A stretch of DNA of 5,257 nucleotides from Acidimicrobiaceae bacterium (GCA_003476595.1 DMTU01000110.1:20816-26072); one strand, 5' to 3'; positions 1 through 5,117 are shown, counted from the stretch's first letter. The notes: generated by a model not told the origin, from the sequence alone. Translations and numbers: made by a program.

Positions 1-337
1 AGTCGCAGATGTCGATCATCTCCTGGACCTCGCCCAGGCCCTCCTGGCGGATCTTCCCGCACTCCAGCGAGACGAGGGCGCCGAGGTCGTCCTTGGCGGC
101 GCGCAGCTCCTCGCCGAGCAACCGGACCAGCTCGCCGCGGCGGGGCGCAGGCAGGTCGCGCCACGTGCGGAAGGCATCGGACGCCCGCTGGACCGCGCCG
201 TCGACGTCGGAGGCATCGACCGTGGCGATCGATGCCAGCAGGCTCCCGTCGATCGGGGTGCGGACGTCGAGGTCGCCGCCGGTGAGCACGTCGTCGGCCA
301 GGCCGGCGGCCGTGAGGATCTGGGAGGCCTGCTCCAT
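1..337 (-). CDS. amaB: Aldehyde dehydrogenase, ALDH7 / L-piperidine-6-carboxylate dehydrogenase type (N-terminal part, cut by window edge)
   Basis: The reading frame opens with ATG at 337 and stays open to base 2, giving the first 112 residues of a protein usually near 500. The N-terminal NAD-binding domain of an aldehyde dehydrogenase is visible: RTPIDGSLLASI (26-37), an AFRTWRDLPAPRRGELVRLLGEEL-like helix (55-78), and SLECGKIRQEGLGEVQEMID (90-109). The GLGEVQEMIDICD segment is characteristic of the ALDH7 (antiquitin/AmaB/Pcd) family. That family oxidises alpha-aminoadipate semialdehyde, in equilibrium with piperideine-6-carboxylate, to alpha-aminoadipate with NAD(P)+ during lysine breakdown. 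The catalytic Cys and Glu lie outside the window and cannot be checked. The start overlaps the stop of the upstream serine hydrolase gene as TGATG, so translation is probably coupled and the two genes form an operon. Family assignment is fairly secure; the exact substrate is inferred. Confidence 0.85.
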   Translation of the reverse strand, partial: MEQASQILTAAGLADDVLTGGDLDVRTPIDGSLLASIATVDASDVDGAVQRASDAFRTWRDLPAPRRGELVRLLGEELRAAKDDLGALVSLECGKIRQEGLGEVQEMIDICD

Positions 338-1569
338 CAGTCCACCAGCGCCTGGTAGATCGTGGCCTGCAGCTCCCGCCGGATGGGGTACGTCGACGAC
401 GGCAGCAGCTGGGTGAGGAACACGAAGCTCAGCTCCTCGGCCGGGTCGATGCGGAAGGCCGTGGAGGCGGCGCCGCCCCAGCCGTAGTCGCCCCGCGAGC
501 CGATGGCCCGGTTCTCCTGCGGCGAGACGGACACGCTGAACCCGAGGCCGAAGCCCATCCCCTCCATGGCCGACTCGGCGAAGCCGACCTGGCCCATGTC
601 GTTGAGGTCCCGGCCGTCGGGGAGGTGGTTGCTGGCCATGTACCGCACGGTGCGGGGCGACAGCAGCCGGACGCCGTCCAGCTCGCCGCCACGCTCCAGC
701 ATCCGGACGAAGCGGTGGTAGTCGGCCATGGTCGACACCAGCCCGCCGCCGCCCGAGAGCATCGGCGGGCGCCGGTGGTAGAGCGACTTGTCCCACGGGT
801 CCATCACGCTCGTGGTGCCGCCGAAGAACAGGTGGTTCGTGGTGAAGCGGGCGCAGCGGTCCTCGCCCTCGACCCAGAACGAGGTGTCCGGCATCTTCAG
901 CGGCTCGAAGATCTCCCGCTCGAAGAACTCGTCGAGGGCCATGCCGCTGACGACCTCGACGATGGCGCCGCAGACGTCGGTGGACATCGAGTAGCACCAG
1001 CTGGTGCCGGGATCGAACTGCAGCGGCAGGCTCCCGAGCAGCTCCATCTCCTCGCTGAGGCTGCGGGTCGACGGGCTGAAGTCGCCGAGGCCGTGCGTGC
1101 GGTAGATGGCGTCGACGGCGTGCTGGTTCTGGAAGCCGTAGGTGAGGCCCGACATGTGGGTGAGCACGTCGTGGACCGTGATCTCCCGGGCCGCCTCGCG
1201 GGTCTCGTAGCGCTGCTGGTTCCCGCTGGTGAAGACCCGGGGCTCGGCGAAGGCGGGGAGGTACTTCGAGACCGGGTCCTCCAGCAGGATCCTGCCCTGC
1301 TCGTAGAGCATCATCAGCGCCACGCTCGTGACCGGCTTGGTCATGGAGTACACGCGGACGATGCAGTCGTCCCGGATCGTCCGGTCGCTGTCGCGGTCGG
1401 CGTAGCCGTACAGGTCGTGGTGGACGATCTCGCCCCGCCGGCTGACGAGCAGCTGGACGAACGGGAACCGCCCGTCGTCGACGTAGGCGTGGGTGAGCTC
1501 GTCGATGCGGGCGAGCCGGCCGGGGTCGACGCCGACCTCGGAGGGATCGATGGTGGGTTCGAGCGCCAT
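337..1569 (-). CDS. Serine hydrolase, class C beta-lactamase / family VIII esterase-like
   Basis: This 410-residue protein has the layout of the beta-lactamase-related (Pfam Beta-lactamase, COG1680) serine hydrolases. The nucleophile motif SxxK is SMTK at 75-78. The catalytic tyrosine motif is YSMS at 193-196. GWGGAAST at 363-370 stands where class C enzymes have KTG; family VIII esterases and LovD-like acyltransferases often carry W-G-G there. HDVLTHMSGL at 133-142 is another family hallmark. No signal peptide is seen, so the protein is probably cytoplasmic, which favours an esterase, amidase or transacylase over a true beta-lactamase. The length is normal for the family. The ATG at 1569 is preceded by TAGGGT six bases upstream and no clear Shine-Dalgarno, suggesting a leaderless message. 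It is the first gene of a pair with the ALDH7-type dehydrogenase. The substrate cannot be told from sequence. Confidence 0.9.
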   Translation of the reverse strand: MALEPTIDPSEVGVDPGRLARIDELTHAYVDDGRFPFVQLLVSRRGEIVHHDLYGYADRDSDRTIRDDCIVRVYSMTKPVTSVALMMLYEQGRILLEDPVSKYLPAFAEPRVFTSGNQQRYETREAAREITVHDVLTHMSGLTYGFQNQHAVDAIYRTHGLGDFSPSTRSLSEEMELLGSLPLQFDPGTSWCYSMSTDVCGAIVEVVSGMALDEFFEREIFEPLKMPDTSFWVEGEDRCARFTTNHLFFGGTTSVMDPWDKSLYHRRPPMLSGGGGLVSTMADYHRFVRMLERGGELDGVRLLSPRTVRYMASNHLPDGRDLNDMGQVGFAESAMEGMGFGLGFSVSVSPQENRAIGSRGDYGWGGAASTAFRIDPAEELSFVFLTQLLPSSTYPIRRELQATIYQALVD

Positions 1570-1575
1570 GGTCGG

Positions 1576-1581
1576 ACCCTA
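1576..1581 (-). promoter_or_regulatory. Candidate -10 box of a leaderless promoter for the serine hydrolase
   Basis: On the minus strand TAGGGT is followed by CCGACC and then the ATG. The last T therefore sits seven bases before the A of the start codon, the spacing expected if transcription begins at the start codon itself. It matches the actinobacterial -10 consensus TANNNT. No good -35 hexamer is visible upstream in the GC-rich spacer. The same arrangement recurs before the enoyl-CoA hydratase-like gene. Confidence 0.5.
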
Positions 1582-1611
1582 CGCGGGCCTCCGCCGCCGG
1601 CGTCGGTGTTC

Positions 1612-1641
1612 TTGACCGGTCGCGCAGTGACCGGCTGAGAT
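1612..1641 (+). promoter_or_regulatory. Candidate promoter with overlapping palindrome upstream of the acyl-CoA dehydrogenase
   Basis: TTGACC at 1612-1617 is a good -35 hexamer. TGAGAT at 1636-1641, after an 18-base spacer, is a weak -10. The -35 overlaps a perfect 8-bp palindrome, GACCGGTC (1614-1621). TGACCGG occurs twice with a 15-base period (1613-1619 and 1628-1634). This would start the transcript roughly 35-40 bases before the ATG at 1685, which fits that gene having a Shine-Dalgarno, unlike several neighbours. The palindrome could be an operator, but 8 bases is short evidence in GC-rich DNA. Confidence 0.35.
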
Positions 1642-1673
1642 GCCGTCGCAACGACGAACGCATGCCGCAGCCC

Positions 1674-1680
1674 AGGGGGA
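1674..1680 (+). promoter_or_regulatory. Ribosome binding site that decides the acyl-CoA dehydrogenase start
   Basis: AGGGGGA lies four bases before the ATG at 1685 and is the only purine-rich Shine-Dalgarno-like stretch near the gene start. It favours ATG 1685 over the in-frame ATG at 1640. The 15 codons between those two ATGs show no family similarity that I can recognise. Confidence 0.55.
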
Positions 1681-1684
1681 ACCG

Positions 1685-2890
1685 ATGAGCACGACCGACG
1701 AAGCCCGCGTGACCGAGGCGGTCGAGCAGCTGCTCGCCGAGCACGACCCGAAGCAGGTCGACAAGGTCACCTTCCGGGGTGCCGTCTACGACGCCGGCCT
1801 GGCCTGGATCCACTTCCCGGAGGGCTGGGGTGGCATGGGCCTGGCGCCGACGCACCAGCGCATCGTCGAGAAGGCGCTGCGGGAGGCCGGCGGGCCGAGC
1901 ATGGACCAGACCCAGTTCTTCGGGCTCGCCCTCGCGGGCCCCACCGTCGTGAGCCACGGCAGCGAGGACCTCAAGTCCCGCACGCTTCGCCGGATGTACA
2001 CGGGTGAGGACGCCTGGTGCCAGCTGTTCTCCGAGCCAGGTGCCGGCTCCGACCTGGCCGGCCTGTCGTGCAAGGCCGTGCGCGACGGCGACGAGTGGGT
2101 GGTGTCGGGCCAGAAGGTGTGGAACACCATGGCCCACCTGGCCAACAAGGGCATGCTCGTGGCCCGCACCGATCCCGACCAGCCCAAGCACAAGGGCCTC
2201 ACCTACTTCATGGTCGACATGACCGCCCCCGGCGTCGACGTGCGGCCGTTGCGCCAGATCACCGGAGAGGCCGAGTTCAACGAGGTGTACCTCGACGAGG
2301 TCCGCATCCCCGACGCCGACCGCATCGGCGACATCGGCGACGGCTGGCGGGTCTCGATGACCACGCTCATGAACGAGCGCACCTCCATCGGTGGGGGTGG
2401 TGGCGGCGGTCCCCGTCCGGCGGGGTCCGGTCCCATCGCCGAGGCCGTGCGGATCTGGAACGACCTTCCCGAGTGGGCCCGTACCGACGCCCACCGGGAC
2501 CGCCTCATGCAGCTCTGGGTGCAGGCCGAGGCGCTGCGCCTCACCAACATCCGGGCCGGCCAGGCCCGCAAGGCCGGCAACCCCGGCCCGGAGTCGTCGA
2601 TCTCCAAGCTCATGCTCGCCCTCGTGAACAAGGACATCTACGCGTACTGCGTGGACCTGCTCGGGGCGCAGGGCCTCATCGACTACGACTTCGACATGCG
2701 CCGGGCCGACGCCATCGGCCTCGAGGGCCCTCCCGGTTCGGCCCGCAAGATGTTCCTGCGGTCCCGCGCCAACTCCATCGAGGGCGGCACGTCGGAGATC
2801 ATGAAGAACATCCTCGGCGAGCGGGTGCTCGGCCTGCCCGGCGAGCCGCGCGTGGACAAGGACCTGCCCTGGAAGGAGGTCCCCCGGTAG
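1685..2890 (+). CDS. Acyl-CoA dehydrogenase family protein (FadE type)
   Basis: This 401-residue flavoenzyme should catalyse alpha,beta-desaturation of an acyl-CoA thioester, using FAD and passing electrons to electron-transfer flavoprotein. The N-terminal helical domain includes FPEGWGGMGL (44-53). The middle beta domain carries the FAD/substrate signature FSEPGAGSDLAGL (115-127) and WVVSGQKVWNT (138-148). The C-terminal domain ends with the second signature, IEGGTSEIMKNILGERVLGL (365-384). E366 in that segment stands at the usual catalytic-base position, by analogy with medium-chain acyl-CoA dehydrogenase. Length is normal. An odd feature is a run of seven glycines (236-242) after NERTSI, where the C-terminal domain begins. 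ATG 1685 was chosen over the in-frame ATG at 1640 because of AGGGGGA just upstream. The gene is divergent from the serine hydrolase and followed by a hairpin, so it is probably transcribed alone. Chain-length or sterol specificity cannot be assigned. Confidence 0.93.
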   Translation: MSTTDEARVTEAVEQLLAEHDPKQVDKVTFRGAVYDAGLAWIHFPEGWGGMGLAPTHQRIVEKALREAGGPSMDQTQFFGLALAGPTVVSHGSEDLKSRTLRRMYTGEDAWCQLFSEPGAGSDLAGLSCKAVRDGDEWVVSGQKVWNTMAHLANKGMLVARTDPDQPKHKGLTYFMVDMTAPGVDVRPLRQITGEAEFNEVYLDEVRIPDADRIGDIGDGWRVSMTTLMNERTSIGGGGGGGPRPAGSGPIAEAVRIWNDLPEWARTDAHRDRLMQLWVQAEALRLTNIRAGQARKAGNPGPESSISKLMLALVNKDIYAYCVDLLGAQGLIDYDFDMRRADAIGLEGPPGSARKMFLRSRANSIEGGTSEIMKNILGERVLGLPGEPRVDKDLPWKEVPR

Positions 2891-2908
2891 TCCACCGGCG
2901 GACCTTCT
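2874..2908 (+). terminator. Imperfect stem-loop overlapping the acyl-CoA dehydrogenase stop codon
   Basis: The outer stem pairs 2874-2882 with 2900-2908 (core AGGTCC / GGACCT, one G-T pair). After one C-C mismatch (2883/2899), the inner stem pairs CCGGT (2884-2888) with ACCGG (2894-2898) around the 5-base loop AGTCC. That gives 14 pairs. The stop codon TAG (2888-2890) sits at the top of the hairpin. No T-tract follows, as is common for terminators in high-GC actinobacteria, so termination is plausible but unproven. The hairpin may instead stabilise the mRNA 3' end. Confidence 0.5.
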
Positions 2909-2928
2909 ACCGCCCGGCCCTCCTCGGT

Positions 2929-2934
2929 TAGGGA
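2929..2934 (+). promoter_or_regulatory. Candidate -10 box of a leaderless promoter for the lipoprotein gene
   Basis: TAGGGA is followed by CCGGTC and then ATG, the same geometry as TAGGGT-CCGACC-ATG before the serine hydrolase. The last base is A, not T, so the match to TANNNT is imperfect. The six bases before the ATG form part of an 8-bp palindrome, GACCGGTC (2933-2940), directly abutting the start codon. AGGGA here could alternatively act as a weak Shine-Dalgarno. Confidence 0.35.
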
Positions 2935-2940
2935 CCGGTC

Positions 2941-3585
2941 ATGCGACGCTTGATGCTCTCCTTCGCCGCGCTCGCGCTCGTCGCCGGTGCCTGCGGTGAC
3001 GACGACGACACGCCCCCCGCCGCCTCCGGCGACCCGACGACGGTCACCTCCGAGACGACGAGCACCACGTCGAGCACGACCTCGACCACCACGTCGACGA
3101 CTGCCCCCACGACCACCGCCGGCGACGGGGGCGACCAGGCACAGCTCGAGGAGTCGTGCGAGTCGCCGGACGGGTTCACCATCTCGTTCCCCGGGGACTG
3201 GGACGCGGTGAGCGACTGCGGCCAGTTCGGGCCTGCACCGCTCGATGAGCCCGCGCCCGCCACCGACGAGCGGACGGGCGTCGTGAGCGCCTTCGTCGAC
3301 CCGGTCGCCTTCGAGCAGGTCGCCGAGCCTGCGCCGGGCGATGGTGCGCGTGAGGAGACAACGATCGATGGCTTCCCCGCCGTGCGCGTCGAGGGGGCGC
3401 AGGAGGCCGAGGGGCTGTACCCGGAGGGGACGGCGTACGTCCGTTGGCTCGTCGACCTCTCGGAGGTGCGCGGGGACGCGACGCTCTTCCTCGACACCTA
3501 CGACCTGGGCTACGACATCGCCTTCGACCAGGCCGTCCAGGTGCTGGACGAGATGGCCCAGACCGTCGAGGTCAGCGACGGTTGA
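2941..3585 (+). CDS. Secreted lipoprotein of unknown function with Thr/Ser-rich linker
   Basis: I do not recognise a named family for this 214-residue protein. Residues 1-17 form a lipoprotein signal peptide (Arg-Arg at 2-3, then hydrophobic LSFAALALVAGA), followed by the lipobox cysteine C18 in AGAC. The mature protein should be lipid-anchored outside the membrane. An acidic GDDDD run (19-23) and a Thr/Ser-rich linker (33-59) lead to a folded domain of about 140 residues (about 73-212). It starts SPDGFTISFPGDW (75-87), a G-F-x-hydrophobic-x-x-P-x-x-W pattern seen at the start of PsbP/Mog1-like domains; that comparison is tentative. C73 and C93 are the only cysteines of the mature domain and could form a disulfide. 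The gene lies 50 bases after the acyl-CoA dehydrogenase, beyond a hairpin, and converges on the enoyl-CoA hydratase-like gene. It is probably its own transcription unit. Confidence 0.85.
   Translation: MRRLMLSFAALALVAGACGDDDDTPPAASGDPTTVTSETTSTTSSTTSTTTSTTAPTTTAGDGGDQAQLEESCESPDGFTISFPGDWDAVSDCGQFGPAPLDEPAPATDERTGVVSAFVDPVAFEQVAEPAPGDGAREETTIDGFPAVRVEGAQEAEGLYPEGTAYVRWLVDLSEVRGDATLFLDTYDLGYDIAFDQAVQVLDEMAQTVEVSDG
3037..3117 (+). repeat. Low-complexity Thr/Ser codon tract inside the lipoprotein gene
   Basis: The tract encodes residues 33-59, of which 17 are Thr and 6 are Ser, using mixed ACG, ACC, AGC and TCG codons. Mixed codons argue for selection on the peptide and not for simple DNA slippage. 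Such tracts are flexible wall-spanning linkers, possibly O-mannosylated in actinobacteria. The glycosylation idea is inference. Confidence 0.8.
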
Positions 3586-3606
3586 GCGTCGCTCACGGTC
3601 GGTTCT

Positions 3607-3645
3607 GGGCCGCGGGGCACGCATCGGGAGCGCCGGACGCGGCCC
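3607..3645. terminator. Inverted repeat between convergent genes, possible bidirectional terminator
   Basis: GGGCCGCG (3607-3614) pairs perfectly with CGCGGCCC (3638-3645) across a 23-base loop. It lies in the 70-base gap between the stops of the convergent lipoprotein and enoyl-CoA hydratase-like genes, the right place to end both transcripts. There is no T-tract on either side and the loop is long, so the assignment rests on position and the GC-only stem. Confidence 0.4.
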
Positions 3646-3655
3646 GGTTCGGTGG

Positions 3656-4432
3656 TCAACGCCCCGTGAACTCGGGCGGCCGCTTCTCGAGGAAGGCGGC
3701 GACGCCCTCCTTGTGGTCCTCGGTGCGGAACAGGTCGGCGAGGGTGGACGACACCCAGCGACCGAGCTCGTTCCAGTCCGGGTCCAGTGCCTTGCGCAGT
3801 CCGTGCTTGATCGACTGCACGGCCAGCGGGGGGCGGGACGCGATCTCCTCGGCCAGGCGGAGCGCGACCGGGAGCAGGTCGTCGTGGGGGACCAGCGAGG
3901 AGACCATGCCGATGCGCTCGGCGCGCTCCGCGTCGATGACCGCGCCGGTGTAGAGCAGCAAGGCGGCGTTCTCCCGGCCGACGAGCTGGGCGAGGCGACC
4001 GATGCCGGCGACGTCGGACACCAGGCCGCGGAGCACGAACAGCTCGCCGAACTTGGCCCGCTCCGAGGCGATGCGGATGTCGGCCATGAGCGCGAGCTCC
4101 ATGCCCCAACCGACGGCTGCCCCGTTGACGGCCGCGATGACCGGCACGCCGGTGTGCAGGAGCGCATCGGCAGTCGGGGTGAGCCGAGGGGAGCGGGACA
4201 GGTTCGACGAGGTGGCCTCGCCGGCGCCCACCATCACCTGCTTCACGTCGTCGCCTGAGCAGAAGGCCGGGTCGGCCCCGGTGATCACCAGGCAGCGCGC
4301 CGTGGTCTCGCGGACCGCGGTCTCCAGGGCGTCGTACAGCTCGAAGGTCAGGGCGTTGCGGGCATCGGGACGGTCGAGGGTCAGCACCTCGACGTCGCCG
4401 TGCCGGTCGATGCGGAGTCCGGCGTCGCTCAT
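3656..4432 (-). CDS. Enoyl-CoA hydratase/isomerase (crotonase) family protein
   Basis: This 258-residue protein has normal crotonase length and order: LTLDRPDARNAL (17-28), the first oxyanion-hole region FCSGDD (57-62), the second NGAAVGWGMELALMADI (103-119), and the C-terminal signature EGVAAFLEKRPPEFTGR (242-258). Family members bind acyl-CoA and stabilise its enolate for hydration, isomerisation or related chemistry. E112 matches the first catalytic Glu of classical hydratases. The second Glu position, in FGELFVLRG (128-136), is F132, while D140 in GLVSD fits the spacing of the Asp in dienoyl-CoA isomerase. The protein may therefore not be a standard 2-enoyl-CoA hydratase. The ATG at 4432 follows TAGGTT-CCGACC with no Shine-Dalgarno, consistent with a leaderless message. 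It is divergent from the DedA gene, 34 bases away. Family is certain; reaction is not. Confidence 0.92.
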   Translation of the reverse strand: MSDAGLRIDRHGDVEVLTLDRPDARNALTFELYDALETAVRETTARCLVITGADPAFCSGDDVKQVMVGAGEATSSNLSRSPRLTPTADALLHTGVPVIAAVNGAAVGWGMELALMADIRIASERAKFGELFVLRGLVSDVAGIGRLAQLVGRENAALLLYTGAVIDAERAERIGMVSSLVPHDDLLPVALRLAEEIASRPPLAVQSIKHGLRKALDPDWNELGRWVSSTLADLFRTEDHKEGVAAFLEKRPPEFTGR

Positions 4433-4438
4433 GGTCGG

Positions 4439-4444
4439 AACCTA
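4439..4444 (-). promoter_or_regulatory. Candidate -10 box of a leaderless promoter for the enoyl-CoA hydratase-like gene
   Basis: On the minus strand TAGGTT is followed by CCGACC and ATG, so the final T is seven bases before the A of the start codon. It matches TANNNT. The stretch 4430-4450 agrees at 18 of 21 bases with 1567-1587 at the serine hydrolase start, including ten identical bases across the start codon and spacer. No clear -35 is seen; it would have to fall at the divergent dedA start codon. Confidence 0.5.
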
Positions 4445-4454
4445 GACGGGTGGG

Positions 4455-4466
4455 TACGGGGGAGGG
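4455..4466 (+). promoter_or_regulatory. Start-proximal signal of the DedA gene (weak -10 or abutting Shine-Dalgarno)
   Basis: TACGGG (4455-4460) lies six bases before the GTG start, the same spacing as the -10-like boxes of neighbouring genes, but it ends in G, not T. The six bases between are GGAGGG, a good Shine-Dalgarno core but directly against the start codon, closer than the usual 5-9 bases. An in-frame TAG at 4443 leaves GTG 4467 as the only start codon nearby, so one of these odd arrangements must work. Confidence 0.35.
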
Positions 4467-5090
4467 GTGAGCGACTGGGTCACCACCTTCATCGAGACCA
4501 TCGGGTATCCCGGCATCTACCTGCTGATGATCCTGGAGATCTTCCTGCCCATCGTGCAGTCCGAGATCGTCATGACGTTCAGCGGGTTCACCGCGTCCCG
4601 CGGCGACCTCGACATCCGCCTGGCCGCAGCGGCCGGGATCGCCGGCAGCCAGACCGGCTCCCTCGCCCTGTTCGCCCTCGCCCGGCGGTTCTCCGAGGAC
4701 CAGGTCGACGACTTCCTCGCGAAGTACGGCCGCTGGCTCGGCTTCACCCACGACAACCTCGAGCGGGGCCAGGACTTCTTCCGCCGCCACGACCAGTGGG
4801 GCGTCGTGATCGGGCGGCTGGTCCCGGGCCTCCGGGCCTTCATCGCCATCCCCGCCGGCATCCAGGACATGGGGTGGGGCCGGTTCTTCCTGCTCAACCT
4901 GGCCGGCACGGCGTTCTGGGTGAGCGTGCTGACCTGGCTCGGCTCGATCCTCGGCGACAACTACGACGCCGTCGACCAGTACAGCTCGTACTTCACCAAC
5001 GCGATGCTGCTCGCCGTCGGAGCCTTCATCCTCTACCGCCTGTACCGGGTCGTCCGACGCCACGTCTCCGACGAGCCCGCCGCTTCTTGA
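4467..5090 (+). CDS. DedA family membrane protein (VTT/SNARE-associated domain)
   Basis: This 207-residue integral membrane protein has the size and pattern of DedA proteins, which include undecaprenyl-phosphate flippases and proteins needed for proton-dependent membrane homeostasis. Hydrophobic or re-entrant segments lie near 12-30, 51-72, 112-133, 140-162 and 179-193. Hallmarks are the acidic residues E24 (MILEIFLP) and E33 (QSEIVM) and the motif GRLVPGLRAFIAIPAG (116-131). R117 and R123 in that motif have the six-residue spacing of the two essential arginines of E. coli YqjA/YghB. The C-terminal tail is basic (RLYRVVRRHV, 191-200), fitting a cytoplasmic end. GTG 4467 is the only start codon after an in-frame TAG at 4443. 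The gene is divergent from the crotonase-family gene and 27 bases before a thioesterase gene that probably has its own promoter. The transported substrate is not evident. Confidence 0.9.
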   Translation: MSDWVTTFIETIGYPGIYLLMILEIFLPIVQSEIVMTFSGFTASRGDLDIRLAAAAGIAGSQTGSLALFALARRFSEDQVDDFLAKYGRWLGFTHDNLERGQDFFRRHDQWGVVIGRLVPGLRAFIAIPAGIQDMGWGRFFLLNLAGTAFWVSVLTWLGSILGDNYDAVDQYSSYFTNAMLLAVGAFILYRLYRVVRRHVSDEPAAS

Positions 5091-5102
5091 CCGATCGGTC
5101 AA
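5087..5102. promoter_or_regulatory. Perfect 16-bp palindrome, candidate TetR-type operator
   Basis: TTGACCGATCGGTCAA reads identically on both strands. It overlaps the stop codon of the DedA gene (5088-5090) and ends one base before the candidate -10 of the thioesterase gene, so a bound protein would block that promoter. Palindromes built on GACCG...CGGTC are typical of TetR-family regulators of acyl-CoA and aromatic metabolism in actinobacteria. No regulator gene is visible in the window. With a centre of GATC and no T-tract it does not resemble a terminator. Confidence 0.6.
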
Positions 5103-5103
5103 C

Positions 5104-5109
5104 TATGGT
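5104..5109 (+). promoter_or_regulatory. Candidate -10 box for the thioesterase gene
   Basis: TATGGT matches TANNNT and lies eight bases before the ATG at 5118, with no Shine-Dalgarno between, suggesting a leaderless or nearly leaderless transcript. The spacing is two bases longer than in the serine hydrolase and enoyl-CoA hydratase-like genes. The palindrome just upstream would occupy the -10/-35 spacer. Confidence 0.45.
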
Positions 5110-5117
5110 CCGTCGCC

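Noticed and set aside
625..1638. Long plus-strand open frame antisense to the serine hydrolase gene
   Set aside because: Its translation is low-complexity Val/Ala/Glu/Asp/Arg-rich sequence with no motifs, typical of the opposite strand of a high-GC gene. The minus-strand serine hydrolase has clear catalytic motifs.
1640..1684. Fifteen-codon N-terminal extension of the acyl-CoA dehydrogenase from ATG 1640
   Set aside because: No Shine-Dalgarno precedes ATG 1640, the extra residues show no family similarity, and AGGGGGA at 1674-1680 serves ATG 1685.
2873..2880. Perfect Shine-Dalgarno sequence AAGGAGGT
   Set aside because: It encodes Lys-Glu-Val at the end of the acyl-CoA dehydrogenase, and no start codon follows within usable distance.
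3037..3117. Possible tandem DNA repeat or CRISPR-like structure
   Set aside because: The tract is a Thr/Ser-rich peptide linker with mixed codons. There are no regular repeat units or spacers.
2683..4167. Long minus-strand open frame across the acyl-CoA dehydrogenase end, the lipoprotein and the crotonase gene
   Set aside because: It crosses three well-supported genes in the wrong frame or strand and gives Arg/Ser/Pro-rich sequence without recognisable domains.
3510..5102. 530-codon minus-strand open frame antisense to the DedA gene
   Set aside because: Composition is that of a GC-rich shadow frame. The plus-strand DedA protein and the crotonase-family protein in another minus frame are both well supported.
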